DNA of 50,137 nucleotides from a bacterium (GTDB lineage Bacteria > Bacillota > Clostridia > Lachnospirales > Lachnospiraceae), in assembly GCA_023667365.1 (NCBI GenBank), contig JAMPAG010000012.1, positions 1 through 50,137 of the forward strand, read 5' to 3'. Made by a program: the position numbers and the translations under genes. Positions within the stretch are counted from its first letter, which is position 1. Every line of letters starts with the position of its first letter. Positions 34,265-42,766 of the stretch are shown here, in pieces. Under the pieces are notes generated by a model. The model ran no database searches. It saw only the letters and a program-made list of their open reading frames with translations, and was not told where the DNA came from.

Positions 34265-36445
34265 ATGTTATTAGATTTGCATGCAGAACCGTTATTTGAA
34301 GATGATGAGCTTAATCTGAACAAAAGAATAACGTTTATATATGGAAAAAACGGGACAGGAAAATCAACACTTGCACAAATTATTAAGGAACAATGCAAAG
34401 AATATGATGTTCAGGTTTTTCAAGGGTTTGAGAATATAATTGATGCAAATAAGCGACTAAATGCAGTAGTGCTAGGAGAAGAAAATGTGGCAATTGCACA
34501 TCAAGTTGCGGAATTAGAAGGTCAAATCCAAATCTTAAATGAGCAAAAAGCTATTATAACAGCAGAAATTGAACAACCAGAGGATAGTAGAGTATCAAAC
34601 TATTGGACCAGAAGTCAAAATGCAAAAAAAGCATATGAGAAGAAGGAAAAGGAGATAGATACTTTTTGCCAAAAAGCGGCAGTGTATATAAAAAATCAAA
34701 AGAATCCTCAAATATCAAGTACGAGTTATGACAAGAGAGCGTTCAAAAAGGATATACGTCATGCGGTACTACTAAATGATAAAGAAAAGAAACAGTATAT
34801 AGAGCTTTTGAAGTCAGACCCTAAAATGGCGAAAACAATTGCTTTTCCGAATATAGATTTTTCTAAGCTCGTGGCAGAGGTGAATGCTATTATACAGCAT
34901 AAGGTGGAGGAAAAGACAAAAATTGCCCGATTGGAGAATGATTCAGAAAAGAGGAATTTTGCGGATATGGGACGGAGAATTCATAAAAGAGGAGAAGTAT
35001 GTGCTTTTTGTGGCGCCCCAATAAAGGATTCGGTTTTTGAAGAACTAGAAAAATATTTCTCTGTGGATGAAGTAAAGGAGTTTCGAGAGCAAATAATCAG
35101 AAAGGGTGAGGCGGTATTAGCAATAAAAGAATCGGTAGAACAACTGGAAATTGATGAAAGAGATTTCTATCCAGAATTTGTGGATGATATATTGCAGCTT
35201 AAGCAATTAGTCGTAGAGCGGAAGAGAGAATATATCAATATTTTGAATGACCTAGGGAGTGCATTAAAAAACAAGCTTGCATATTTATTTGAATGCGTTG
35301 AAACTATGGAAGTAGAATTGCCAGAAGACTTTTCGAATATTTCCACTCGATATAATGAACTAAAAGCACAAAATAATGGGAACGATTTGAATAAGAAACA
35401 AGAAAAGGCAAGGGAAGGCCTGCGACACCATTTTGTCAGGGAGAAACTAGATAAGTTTGGTTATTCATCTAAAATGAGTGAATTGAATCTTTTAGAAAAG
35501 CAGAAGGATGATATGCAGGGAGAACTTGTAGCAGCGCAGAGTAAGATCTGGGGCGAGAATGGAATAAATTCACAGATTACTGATTTGCGTGAAAAGGCCG
35601 TGGAACTATTGGATAAAACAAGAAACGAAAAAATTTTAGCTCAACATATTAATGAAAAGTTACGGTATATGGTTTCCTTTCAACTTGAGCATTGCGAAGA
35701 CGAAAGTGGAAAAGGATATTATTTAGTTAAAAATATTCAAACAAATGAGACGAGAGATATTACGCAACTTTCTACCGGCGAGAAGAATATAATCGCATTT
35801 CTTTATTTCATGGAAAAGCTGAGTGAGATTAGGACAGGGGATCAAAAGGCAAAGTTTATTGTGTTTGATGATCCGATGAATTCAAATGACGATAATATGC
35901 AATACCTTATTGTGGAGGAATTGCAACATTTAATGAAACAAATTAAAGCAAACGAGAGATTTTTACTATTAACACATAATAATCACTTTTATTTGAATGT
36001 GAAATATTCACATAATTATAAAGATGATATGTTTTTGCGCCTACAATCAAATGGAAGAAAAACGGTGTTTAAGTTTTTAACCAAGGCGGAGGAAGATTTT
36101 TGCACAAGTTATCAAGCATTATGGAAAGAGTTGATTTTCTTATATAATAATGCAGGCGCATCTTCAAGTATGTTGCTCAATCCGATGAGAAGGATAATTG
36201 AAACTTATACTAAGTTTAATGTAATAGGGCATAATGCGTTTTGCGAAAAGAAGAGTGGCGCGATGAAGCTATTTAATGTTAATTCACATTCGATTGATGA
36301 TCTTGAAGCGGATTTATGCGGGAAAAGCAAAATGGATATAGTTTATATCTTTTGTGATTGTTTTAACTTGAACGGTGCTTTAGAACATTTTAAGACTCAC
36401 TGGCCTGAATTTGATACAGCATTTCTTGAACGGGGTAGTGAATGA
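34265..36445 (+). CDS. AAA_13 ABC-type ATPase with zinc hook, RloC/PrrC-like putative anticodon nuclease
   Basis: A 726-residue SMC/Rad50-like ATPase. Walker A YGKNGTGKST is at about 26-35. Coiled coil surrounds a CAFC zinc hook (C246, C249). The ABC signature LSTGEKN (about 505), Walker B FIVFDDPMNSND (about 535) and H-loop LLLTHNNH follow. The C-terminal region carries R642-x3-E646 (in MRRIIETY) and H675 (in NSHSIDD). This is the spacing expected for the PrrC/RloC anticodon-nuclease triad (R320, E324, H356 in PrrC). RloC proteins are thought to sense DNA damage or phage recovery through the Rad50-like head and cut tRNA wobble regions. No type I restriction genes are nearby, so it stands alone. 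Strongly AT-rich, unlike the core. The nuclease call is inferred from motif spacing. Confidence 0.8.
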   Translation: MLLDLHAEPLFEDDELNLNKRITFIYGKNGTGKSTLAQIIKEQCKEYDVQVFQGFENIIDANKRLNAVVLGEENVAIAHQVAELEGQIQILNEQKAIITAEIEQPEDSRVSNYWTRSQNAKKAYEKKEKEIDTFCQKAAVYIKNQKNPQISSTSYDKRAFKKDIRHAVLLNDKEKKQYIELLKSDPKMAKTIAFPNIDFSKLVAEVNAIIQHKVEEKTKIARLENDSEKRNFADMGRRIHKRGEVCAFCGAPIKDSVFEELEKYFSVDEVKEFREQIIRKGEAVLAIKESVEQLEIDERDFYPEFVDDILQLKQLVVERKREYINILNDLGSALKNKLAYLFECVETMEVELPEDFSNISTRYNELKAQNNGNDLNKKQEKAREGLRHHFVREKLDKFGYSSKMSELNLLEKQKDDMQGELVAAQSKIWGENGINSQITDLREKAVELLDKTRNEKILAQHINEKLRYMVSFQLEHCEDESGKGYYLVKNIQTNETRDITQLSTGEKNIIAFLYFMEKLSEIRTGDQKAKFIVFDDPMNSNDDNMQYLIVEELQHLMKQIKANERFLLLTHNNHFYLNVKYSHNYKDDMFLRLQSNGRKTVFKFLTKAEEDFCTSYQALWKELIFLYNNAGASSSMLLNPMRRIIETYTKFNVIGHNAFCEKKSGAMKLFNVNSHSIDDLEADLCGKSKMDIVYIFCDCFNLNGALEHFKTHWPEFDTAFLERGSE

Positions 36446-36681
36446 GAGAATGGATGGTTGGGTGCAAGAAAAAATAAATTATTGGTAGTTATAAAATTCT
36501 AACGAATGTTTGGTAAGAGAGGAGACAGGATGGTTGCTGAACATGTAGAAAAGTTTATCTTGAAGTTAATAGAGAAAAGAGAGAGTTGATGTTTACCGAA
36601 ATGTTATTCTTAAATATCATCTGAATGAAGAATTGATATATCAGTTAGTCAATTGTATATCATAGTTGTGTGGAGGATTTT

Positions 36682-36710
36682 TTGCTTTTGTCAATATTTT
36701 CTGCTATACT
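36682..36710 (+). promoter_or_regulatory. Promoter of the MBL-fold hydrolase gene
   Basis: TTGCTT (36682-36687), a 17-base spacer and TATACT (36705-36710). Confidence 0.6.
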
Positions 36711-36716
36711 TAGATA

Positions 36717-36823
36717 TTCAAAGCGCTAGATAGTCGGAAAGCCTCAGGAGTGTTCGGACGCTATCTTTATGAAAGGTAATTCGGCTTGTGAGCCGCAAGC
36801 CCCTAACAGAAAGGAGCAACCAC
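36717..36823 (+). other. Structured 5' leader of the MBL-fold gene
   Basis: A leader of about 107 nt. AGATAG (36728-36733) pairs with CTATCT (36761-36766). CGGCT-TGTG-AGCCG (36782-36795) forms a hairpin that excludes the alternative GGCTTG (36783-36788) with CAAGCC (36796-36801). The ribosome site AAAGGAG follows. Mutually exclusive stems suggest, but do not prove, regulation. I could not match it to a known riboswitch class. Confidence 0.35.
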
Positions 36824-37480
36824 ATGTTCAACACAAAAATTTTAGATCAAATCGAAGTACTAACCCACAGCAGTATCCGCATTGGCGGCGATAAGGTCCT
36901 TTATATCGATCCGTTTCAAATGCAAAAGGAAGATCACGATGCGGACATCGTATTGATTACCCATGACCATGGGGATCATTTTTCGCCGGACGATCTGGAA
37001 AAAGTAGTCAATGCCGATACCGTACTTGTCGTGCCAGAGCTTCTTGCAGGAAGGTGTGGCGACATGTTCAAGGACAACCGGGTTGTGGCGGTAAAGCCGA
37101 ATCAGAAACTTTGCGAGTGTGAAATCGCAATAGAAACCATACCTGCCTACAATCATCACAAGCTGTTTCATCCAAAAAAGAAAGGATGGGTAGGATATAT
37201 TCTGACGATCGAAGATACCCGCGTTTATATCGCAGGGGACACGGATGTGACGCCGGACAACCAAAGCGTGGTGTGTGATATTGCGCTGGTGCCGATCGGC
37301 GGTACTTATACGATGACTGCGAAAAAAGCAGCCGAGTTAATCAATCGAATCAGACCGGCGGTGGCGATCCCGACTCATTATGGGAGCATCGTGGGAAAAC
37401 CGGAAGACGCAGAGGTATTTCAGAAAGCGGTAGAAGCGGGGATCCGCGTGGAGATTAAAATGTTTCGGGCGGCTGAATGA
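36824..37480 (+). CDS. MBL-fold metal-dependent hydrolase (UlaG/UPF0173-like)
   Basis: A 218-residue metallo-beta-lactamase-fold protein. The metal motif THDHGDHF is at about residues 42-49, with further ligands in IAGDTDVTP (about 136) and PTHYGS (about 185). This plan matches UlaG-like and UPF0173 hydrolases; the substrate is unknown. AAAGGAG precedes the ATG at 36824, while an upstream GTG lies in the leader. It has its own promoter and terminator, so it does not belong to the neighbouring defence genes by transcription. Base use is closer to the core genome than to the ATPase gene before it. Confidence 0.92.
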   Translation: MFNTKILDQIEVLTHSSIRIGGDKVLYIDPFQMQKEDHDADIVLITHDHGDHFSPDDLEKVVNADTVLVVPELLAGRCGDMFKDNRVVAVKPNQKLCECEIAIETIPAYNHHKLFHPKKKGWVGYILTIEDTRVYIAGDTDVTPDNQSVVCDIALVPIGGTYTMTAKKAAELINRIRPAVAIPTHYGSIVGKPEDAEVFQKAVEAGIRVEIKMFRAAE

Positions 37481-37919
37481 ATCCGGCAGCCGGGTTCGAC
37501 TTGTCATTGATCTGTGGTGTGCTTCATTGTGATGCTTTTTGAGAAAAGTTTTTGAAGATTTTCAAGCATATTTTAGCCAAAAGGAAGCAGAATGCAACAT
37601 TGGCTAAAACATGCTTGATTTTTTTATGTACGTCGGCTAATGTGTAATTATGGTAAATCACAGTCGGCGGAGTATGCTAAGGCGTGTAATGCGATTGGCG
37701 GACATGAGACTGGCAGCGCCGTCATCATTCCGCGACATGCCGGATAAGGCATCATGAAGCGTTGCATATCTGTTTTTTCCCTAATCTTTTCAGCATACAG
37801 GTAACGAATTCAATTGATGGAAACAAGTCCGCTATATTGGACACATGCTTTGATATAGTTGCATCATTAGAAGTCATCACCAAAGAATGCCTCTGAAAAG
37901 GGAAAGGATGGGAAAAACA
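37481..37919. other. Intergenic stretch with gene remnant
   Basis: Besides the terminator at 37562-37625, the frame around 37648-37744 reads YGKSQSAEYAKACNAIGGHE and on to a stop. It looks like the end of a decayed gene with no start. I cannot assign it. From 37750 to 37919 I see no further gene and no clear promoter for the next one. Confidence 0.4.
37562..37625 (+). terminator. Strong terminator after the MBL-fold gene
   Basis: A 19-bp stem (37562-37580 with 37600-37618) with one mismatch, a loop of about 19 bases and seven Ts. Confidence 0.88.
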
Positions 37920-38537
37920 ATGGATATGAGAATGATGAGCAGTGTATCAACAAGTATGGTATATCACCGGCCGGAATGCAGATATGTGCAGAAAATCCGC
38001 AAAAGAAATCGGCGGCAGATGGACAGGGAAACAGCGGAATGGAAAGGGTATCGACCGTGTAAATGCTGCAACGGAGCGGAATTTTTGTATCGCATAGAGC
38101 GGGAGAAGATCGAGCGGTTTGCGGAGCAATTCGATTTGGATGTGGACATGAAGGATCATAAAATTTATGTCAGAACCGATGTCGGGTGCTGGAAGATCGT
38201 ATACAGGCGGGGATCCCAGAGATTTCTGTTATTACATAGAAATCATGTGAACGGACGTATCGGTCTGGACGAGACAGAGCGCGTGCCGTTTCATCGCCAG
38301 TGGGATGTACCGGAGGCAGAAAGTATCATGAAATATCTGCGGTATATCAAGGATCATGATGAATTTAAGCGTAACAAGCCTGCGGATTACCGCCAGATGC
38401 CGCGGGATACCAAGAAGCAGAAAGCATATTACAGAACGGCGAAGAGAAGAGCGCAGAGGAAAAGCGCCAGACGACTGGACAGGCTGTTTGTCATGATCGA
38501 GCGAGAGGAAGGCATGAAGAGTTTATCGTTTTGCTAG
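37920..38537 (+). CDS. Basic protein with an N-terminal Ada-type metal-binding motif
   Basis: A 205-residue, strongly basic protein. The first 50 residues carry YHRPECRYVQKI and GYRPCKCC, i.e. a Cys followed about 33 residues later by PCxCC. This resembles the zinc-binding module of Ada and related small DNA-associated domains. The remainder has KIYVRTDVGCWKIVYRRGS and an Arg/Lys-rich C-terminus. A DNA- or RNA-binding role is plausible. AAAGGATGGG precedes the ATG at 37920; starts at 37887 and 37908 are also open. It stands between terminators with no partner. Confidence 0.72.
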   Translation: MDMRMMSSVSTSMVYHRPECRYVQKIRKRNRRQMDRETAEWKGYRPCKCCNGAEFLYRIEREKIERFAEQFDLDVDMKDHKIYVRTDVGCWKIVYRRGSQRFLLLHRNHVNGRIGLDETERVPFHRQWDVPEAESIMKYLRYIKDHDEFKRNKPADYRQMPRDTKKQKAYYRTAKRRAQRKSARRLDRLFVMIEREEGMKSLSFC

Positions 38538-38566
38538 TGAACGGAGGACATTTGTATAAATAATTT

Positions 38567-38593
38567 TGTCATATGTGTCAAAAATATTCAATA
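38567..38593 (+). promoter_or_regulatory. Operator-like repeat, upstream copy
   Basis: TGTCATATGTGTCAAAAATA begins a 27-bp unit that recurs 76 bases downstream with two mismatches. It contains two TGTCA boxes nine bases apart and ends six bases before the -35 box. Confidence 0.6.
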
Positions 38594-38598
38594 CATCA

Positions 38599-38627
38599 TT
38601 GCTGTTTTAACAATAAAGGCGTATAAT
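38599..38627 (+). promoter_or_regulatory. Promoter of the AAA_14/DUF4143 gene
   Basis: TTGCTG (38599-38604), a 17-base spacer and TATAAT (38622-38627). It is bracketed by two copies of a 27-bp repeat. Confidence 0.7.
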
Positions 38628-38642
38628 GATTTTGAATAAAAG

Positions 38643-38669
38643 TGTCATATATGTCAAAATTATTCAATA
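38643..38669 (+). promoter_or_regulatory. Operator-like repeat, downstream copy
   Basis: The second 27-bp unit has TGTCATATATGTCAAAATTA at its left end and matches the upstream copy at 25 of 27 positions. It lies at about +10 to +36 of the predicted transcript, just before the ribosome site. Confidence 0.6.
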
Positions 38670-38680
38670 AGGGGATTCTG

Positions 38681-39934
38681 ATGACCATTAATAGAGACAA
38701 GTATTTGAATGATTTAATAAACAGAATGCATAACGGTATGATCAAGGTTGTAACTGGTATTCGAAGATGTGGAAAATCATATCTGATTTTTACTATCTTC
38801 AAAAATTATTTATTAGGGTATGGTATTGATGAACAACATATAATTACTATTGAATTGGACCAAAGAAAGGATAAGAAGTATAGGGATCCGGATACTATTT
38901 TGGATTATATCGAGTCACGTATTGTAGGCGAAGAACAGTATTACATTTTATTAGATGAGGTTCAATTACTAGAGGAATTTGAAGATGTATTGAATTCATT
39001 ACTACACATAAAAAATGTGGATGTGTATGTGACTGGCAGTAATTCCAAATTTCTCTCAAAGGATGTTATTACAGAATTCCGTGAAAGGGGCGATGAGATT
39101 CACATTTATCCACTGACCTTTAAAGAGTTTATGCAGGTGTATGAAGGGGATATGTACCATGGATGGGCGGAGTATGTCATATACGGGGGCCTGCCTCTTA
39201 CTGTGACAATGAAGACGGAAGAACAAAAGATTAAATATTTAACTAAACTTTTTGAAGAGACATATTTAAGAGATATTATTGAGAGACATCATATAGAAAA
39301 ACCGCAGGAACTAGAAGAGCTGGTTAATGTTTTGGCCTCGGCAATTGGCTCCCTTACCAATGTGCCTAAGATAGAGGCAACTTTTAAGCGTGTAATAGGA
39401 TCCAATATCAGTGCAAATACAATTCGTCAGTATATTGATTATTTGGAAGATGCTTTCGTTATTCATAAAGTAAATCGCTATAACGTAAAGGGGAGAAAGT
39501 ACATTGGCACTCCGTTGAAATACTATTTCGAGGATGTCGGCCTTAGAAATGCCAGATTAGGTTTCAGGCAAATAGAAGAAACACATATTATGGAGAATAT
39601 TGTCTATAACGAATTGCGCGGCAGGGGATATTCGGTTGACGTAGGTGTTGTGGAAAAGAGAGGCTTAAATTCAGCAGGTAAAACGGAGAGAGCTTATTTG
39701 GAAATTGATTTTATTGCGAATCTGGGAAGTAAGAGATACTACATTCAGTCTGCATTTAGTATGCCTACGGAAGAGAAACATATGCAGGAGAAGGCTTCGC
39801 TTGTAAATGTAAATGATTCTTTTAAGAAAATTATTTTGGTTAAGGATGTTATGAATGTGACGAGGGACGAGGACGGAATTACAACAATGAGTATTTATGA
39901 TTTTTTGTTGAATGAGAATAGTTTGGAGCTGTAA
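38681..39934 (+). CDS. AAA_14 / DUF4143 ATPase
   Basis: A 417-residue protein with the N-terminal AAA_14 ATPase core (Walker A TGIRRCGKS at about 23-31, Walker B YYILLDEVQ at about 86-94, sensor VTGSNS) and a C-terminal DUF4143 domain (about 190-370). This family is widespread, often strain-variable, and without firmly known function; the C-terminal part is nuclease-like. The start at 38681 follows AAGGGG. The gene is AT-rich, has its own promoter flanked by repeated operator-like sites, and stands alone, which fits a mobile accessory gene. Confidence 0.92.
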   Translation: MTINRDKYLNDLINRMHNGMIKVVTGIRRCGKSYLIFTIFKNYLLGYGIDEQHIITIELDQRKDKKYRDPDTILDYIESRIVGEEQYYILLDEVQLLEEFEDVLNSLLHIKNVDVYVTGSNSKFLSKDVITEFRERGDEIHIYPLTFKEFMQVYEGDMYHGWAEYVIYGGLPLTVTMKTEEQKIKYLTKLFEETYLRDIIERHHIEKPQELEELVNVLASAIGSLTNVPKIEATFKRVIGSNISANTIRQYIDYLEDAFVIHKVNRYNVKGRKYIGTPLKYYFEDVGLRNARLGFRQIEETHIMENIVYNELRGRGYSVDVGVVEKRGLNSAGKTERAYLEIDFIANLGSKRYYIQSAFSMPTEEKHMQEKASLVNVNDSFKKIILVKDVMNVTRDEDGITTMSIYDFLLNENSLEL

Positions 39935-39965
39935 AAGATGCCAGGAAACGAAAGGGAATAAAATT

Positions 39966-40097
39966 ATGATAAAAATACTTTTTATCTGCCACGGCAGAAT
40001 CTTGAAATGTTCCGAAAAAGCCTGTAAAATCAATAATTCCATGGCTCAAAATGGCACTTGCTGTATCGCTACTGCACCATTTTTGAAAGAGCCTTGA
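39966..40097 (+). pseudogene. Relic of a low-molecular-weight protein tyrosine phosphatase, left of Wadjet
   Basis: MIKILFICHGRILKCSEKAC matches the start of LMW-PTP proteins (normally MIKILFICHGNICRSPMAE) for the first ten residues, then departs. The active-site Arg loop CxGNxCRS is broken. The frame ends at 40097 after 43 residues. Its end contains TACTGCACCATTT (40070-40082). A partner relic lies at 48546. Confidence 0.6.
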
Positions 40098-40120
40098 AAT
40101 GATACATATATAACTATAAA
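40094..40120 (+). promoter_or_regulatory. Possible promoter of the Wadjet operon
   Basis: TTGAAA (40094-40099) and TATAAA (40115-40120) are separated by 15 bases, shorter than ideal. The -35 box is formed by the last codon and stop of the PTP relic. Confidence 0.45.
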
Positions 40121-40135
40121 GCGAATGGGATTCGC
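40121..40135. promoter_or_regulatory. Palindrome upstream of jetA
   Basis: GCGAAT-GGG-ATTCGC is a perfect 6-bp inverted repeat touching the -10 box. No T run follows, so it is an operator candidate rather than a terminator. Confidence 0.45.
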
Positions 40136-40162
40136 AAAAGAATACTGAGGAAGTAATAAAAG

Positions 40163-41638
40163 ATGAGATACTTAACTCCAATTACAGAAACATCATATCT
40201 CTCTGCGCAGAACGCATTGCAGTATCGGAAAATCATGAGGATTTTTTATCTGCAATATGAAAAAATGCAATTTCAGCTTTATAAAGAAGATGTGCTGGAA
40301 TTGCTGCATAAGGAACCGGAATATGCGGATTATACCATGGATCAACTGAAATCGGATTTGGAAGCTCTGGTGAATTGGAAGAACCTGACACCTTTGCAGG
40401 ATCCAAAGAGAGTATACACGATTGCAGATTACAAAAACAGACAGTACCGTTATACGATGTCTGAATATGCGGTGGAGATAGAGAGACTTACCGTTAAATT
40501 AGAAAACTTGTTTTTGGAATCAGGAAATCTGTCAACAAATCTATTTGTGCGGCTTGCAGAGAATCTGGAAGATGCAGAGAGAATAAATCTGAAAAGCTTA
40601 AAAGAAATCAATGAGTGGTGGAGTAATCTTCAGGAAGATTTTAAGCGATTAAATCAAAATTATCAGGACTATCTGCGGGAATTCTATACCGGGAAGGCGG
40701 ATCATCTGCTTAAATCTATGGAATTTATTGTTCATAAGGACAGGTTCATTACCTATTTACGTGAATTTGTACAGGAAATGCAAAAATATTCCGCTCAAAT
40801 CTCCGGTATTTTGGAACGAAGGACGGAAGTGATTGAAGGTCGGATATTGGAAAAAGTTGTGGCAAGTGAACTGGAGATACCACACGCATTATCAGAACAG
40901 CGGAATGATATGCGAGAGAGTATTCGTGACAATGTGTGGGGGAAGTGGATGGCTTTGAAGAACTGGTTTTTACCTTTTGAGGGACGGGAGAGCGAAAGCA
41001 GTAAGGTATTGACCATTACGAATGATATTATCCGCAGCATGATTCAAAATGCTGCGCTGATCGTCCAGTTACAGAATTGGGGTGTCAGCAGAAAGGATGA
41101 TTACCGCAAGTTTTTGCAGCTTTTTTTGGAATGTGAGAGCATGGAAGAGGCGCATAAATTGTCCGCTCATGTTTTTGGAGTGCAGAATGTGGCACATTTC
41201 AAACAAAATGCCCAGAGGGAGACAGATAGTGTTACCGGCAGCGTCTACGATGAGGAACCATTGGAATATATGCTAAAGCCTCATACAAGGACATATCGCC
41301 AAAGAAAGGATAAGCAGGGTTTTGCAGATAAATCTATTGAGAAACTACTGCAGAGGACGCAATATTTGAAGCAGGTTGAACAAGAGAGAGAACTGGTGCT
41401 TCGATATATTCAAAATGGCAGATTAAAACTGTCAGAGATTACTGAAACCGTGCCGGAAATTGTGAGAAGGACACTGCTGCAATGGATATCGCTGGCAAAT
41501 TTAAGTTCCTCTCAGACAGGAATAACAGAGTATGGACAGGAATATAGGCTGGTGAAGCAGGAAGGTACCTGTGTGTTGAAGTGTGAGGACGGCAATCTGG
41601 TGATGCCCTGCTATGTATTGGAGTTTCAAAATGAATGA
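40163..41638 (+). CDS. jetA: Wadjet type II JetA (TIGR02677 family, kleisin-like)
   Basis: A 491-residue mostly helical protein, the first gene of a JetABCD operon. In Wadjet systems JetA is the MukF-like kleisin that links the two JetC heads and recruits JetB. The N-terminal winged-helix region (MRYLTPITETSYLSAQNALQ and following) and the long helical middle agree with the TIGR02677/DUF2397 family. The identification is fixed by the three genes that follow. GAGGAAG precedes the ATG. The stop overlaps the jetB start by eight bases. Confidence 0.87.
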   Translation: MRYLTPITETSYLSAQNALQYRKIMRIFYLQYEKMQFQLYKEDVLELLHKEPEYADYTMDQLKSDLEALVNWKNLTPLQDPKRVYTIADYKNRQYRYTMSEYAVEIERLTVKLENLFLESGNLSTNLFVRLAENLEDAERINLKSLKEINEWWSNLQEDFKRLNQNYQDYLREFYTGKADHLLKSMEFIVHKDRFITYLREFVQEMQKYSAQISGILERRTEVIEGRILEKVVASELEIPHALSEQRNDMRESIRDNVWGKWMALKNWFLPFEGRESESSKVLTITNDIIRSMIQNAALIVQLQNWGVSRKDDYRKFLQLFLECESMEEAHKLSAHVFGVQNVAHFKQNAQRETDSVTGSVYDEEPLEYMLKPHTRTYRQRKDKQGFADKSIEKLLQRTQYLKQVEQERELVLRYIQNGRLKLSEITETVPEIVRRTLLQWISLANLSSSQTGITEYGQEYRLVKQEGTCVLKCEDGNLVMPCYVLEFQNE

Positions 41639-42764
41639 GATTAGAACACTTTTAGAGAAATATTGGATATGCAAGTCTTCGGACAAAGAAGTCTATTACA
41701 AAGTGAAGAGGGACATCCCCAAATTTCAGCGCTTTGTCAGGGAGCAGTTAGGATGGAAGCTGATTAATAATGAGAGACTGCTAAAGCTGGAAAAAATACC
41801 TGCTCGGGCAGAAAGCTTTATGGGAATACGGGAATTTGGTGAGATTCGGGATTATTGTATACTCTGTACGGTACTGATGTTCCTGGAAGATAAGGAAGAG
41901 CAGGAGCAGTTCCTGTTGTCGGAGTTGATTGATTTTGTGGGAATACAGCTTAAGGGCGTGCTTGAGGTGGACTGGACCTCTTTTTCCCAGAGAAAATCTT
42001 TGGTTCGCGTGCTTCAGTATATGGAAAACTTACATATGCTTCAGGTTTATGAGGGAAGTAGTGAGGCATTCGGGCAGGAGGAAGGACAGGAAGTTCTGTA
42101 CGAAAATACAGGCTATTCCAGATATTTTGCCACCAGCTTTCCTTTTGACATTTCCGGCTATAAATCCTACCGCGATTTCGAGCAGGAGCAGATAGCGGAA
42201 ATAGAAACGGATCGGGGACATTTTCGGGTCAACCGGGTATATCGCCAGCTGGCTGTTTGTCCTGCATACTATTGGAGCAGCGCGGAAGATTCCGATTCGC
42301 TATATCTGAAGAATCAGAGACAATGGGTGTCAAGGTACATGGAGGAAAATTTAGGCGGACGACTGGATATCCATAAAAATGCGGCATTTTGGATGTTGGA
42401 CGAGGAGGATACCTATGGACTGGTTCATCCGAGAGATGCTATGTTGTCAGAGCTTGTGCTGTTGCTGTGTACCCAGATTTCGGAGGCGGTCAGACAGGGA
42501 GAATTCAAACGGGAAGAGGACGAGTGTTTTTGGATAGAAGAAACACAGTTCTTTGACTGGATAAGGGAGTGCCGTAACAGATGGCAGACTGCGTGGAGTA
42601 AAGAGTACCGGGAAATGGAATGGGAAAAGCTGGTACAGACGATAGAAGGATATATGGAAAACTGGATGCTGCTTAGACGGGAGGGTAAACAACTGTGTGT
42701 ATATCCGGCAGTTGGGAAGCTTACCGGGTTTTATCCTGCAGATTATGAGCCGAAAGAGGAATGA
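41631..42764 (+). CDS. jetB: Wadjet type II JetB (TIGR02678 family, MukE-like)
   Basis: A 377-residue protein corresponding to the MukE-like partner of the kleisin, TIGR02678/DUF2398. The segment RFVREQLGWKLINNERLLKL and, later, FREFGEIRDYCILC-type text fit the family. The start at 41631 uses ATGAATGA overlap with the jetA stop and has GGAG upstream; an earlier ATG at 41613 is possible. Its stop sits within the start region of jetC. Confidence 0.87.
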   Translation: MNEIRTLLEKYWICKSSDKEVYYKVKRDIPKFQRFVREQLGWKLINNERLLKLEKIPARAESFMGIREFGEIRDYCILCTVLMFLEDKEEQEQFLLSELIDFVGIQLKGVLEVDWTSFSQRKSLVRVLQYMENLHMLQVYEGSSEAFGQEEGQEVLYENTGYSRYFATSFPFDISGYKSYRDFEQEQIAEIETDRGHFRVNRVYRQLAVCPAYYWSSAEDSDSLYLKNQRQWVSRYMEENLGGRLDIHKNAAFWMLDEEDTYGLVHPRDAMLSELVLLLCTQISEAVRQGEFKREEDECFWIEETQFFDWIRECRNRWQTAWSKEYREMEWEKLVQTIEGYMENWMLLRREGKQLCVYPAVGKLTGFYPADYEPKEE

Positions 42765-42766
42765 TA

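Larger units (their letters stand above)
36446..36823. other. Intergenic stretch with a possible broken small gene
   Basis: After the ATPase gene lies a 19-codon frame (36530-36589, MVAEHVEKFILKLIEKRES) behind GAGAGGAGACAGG. Right after its stop, another frame reads VYRNVILKYHLNEELIYQLV (to about 36664). Together these look like a short gene broken by one frameshift. The rest holds the promoter and leader of the MBL-fold gene. Confidence 0.35.

Noticed and set aside
34265..36445. Type I restriction-modification cluster expected beside PrrC/RloC
   Set aside because: No HsdR, HsdM or HsdS motifs are seen within the window; the neighbouring helicase has PLD and DUF3427 parts instead.
36717..36823. 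Known riboswitch such as preQ1, glutamine, fluoride or c-di-GMP class
   Set aside because: The conserved core sequences of these classes as I know them are absent; only generic hairpins are visible.
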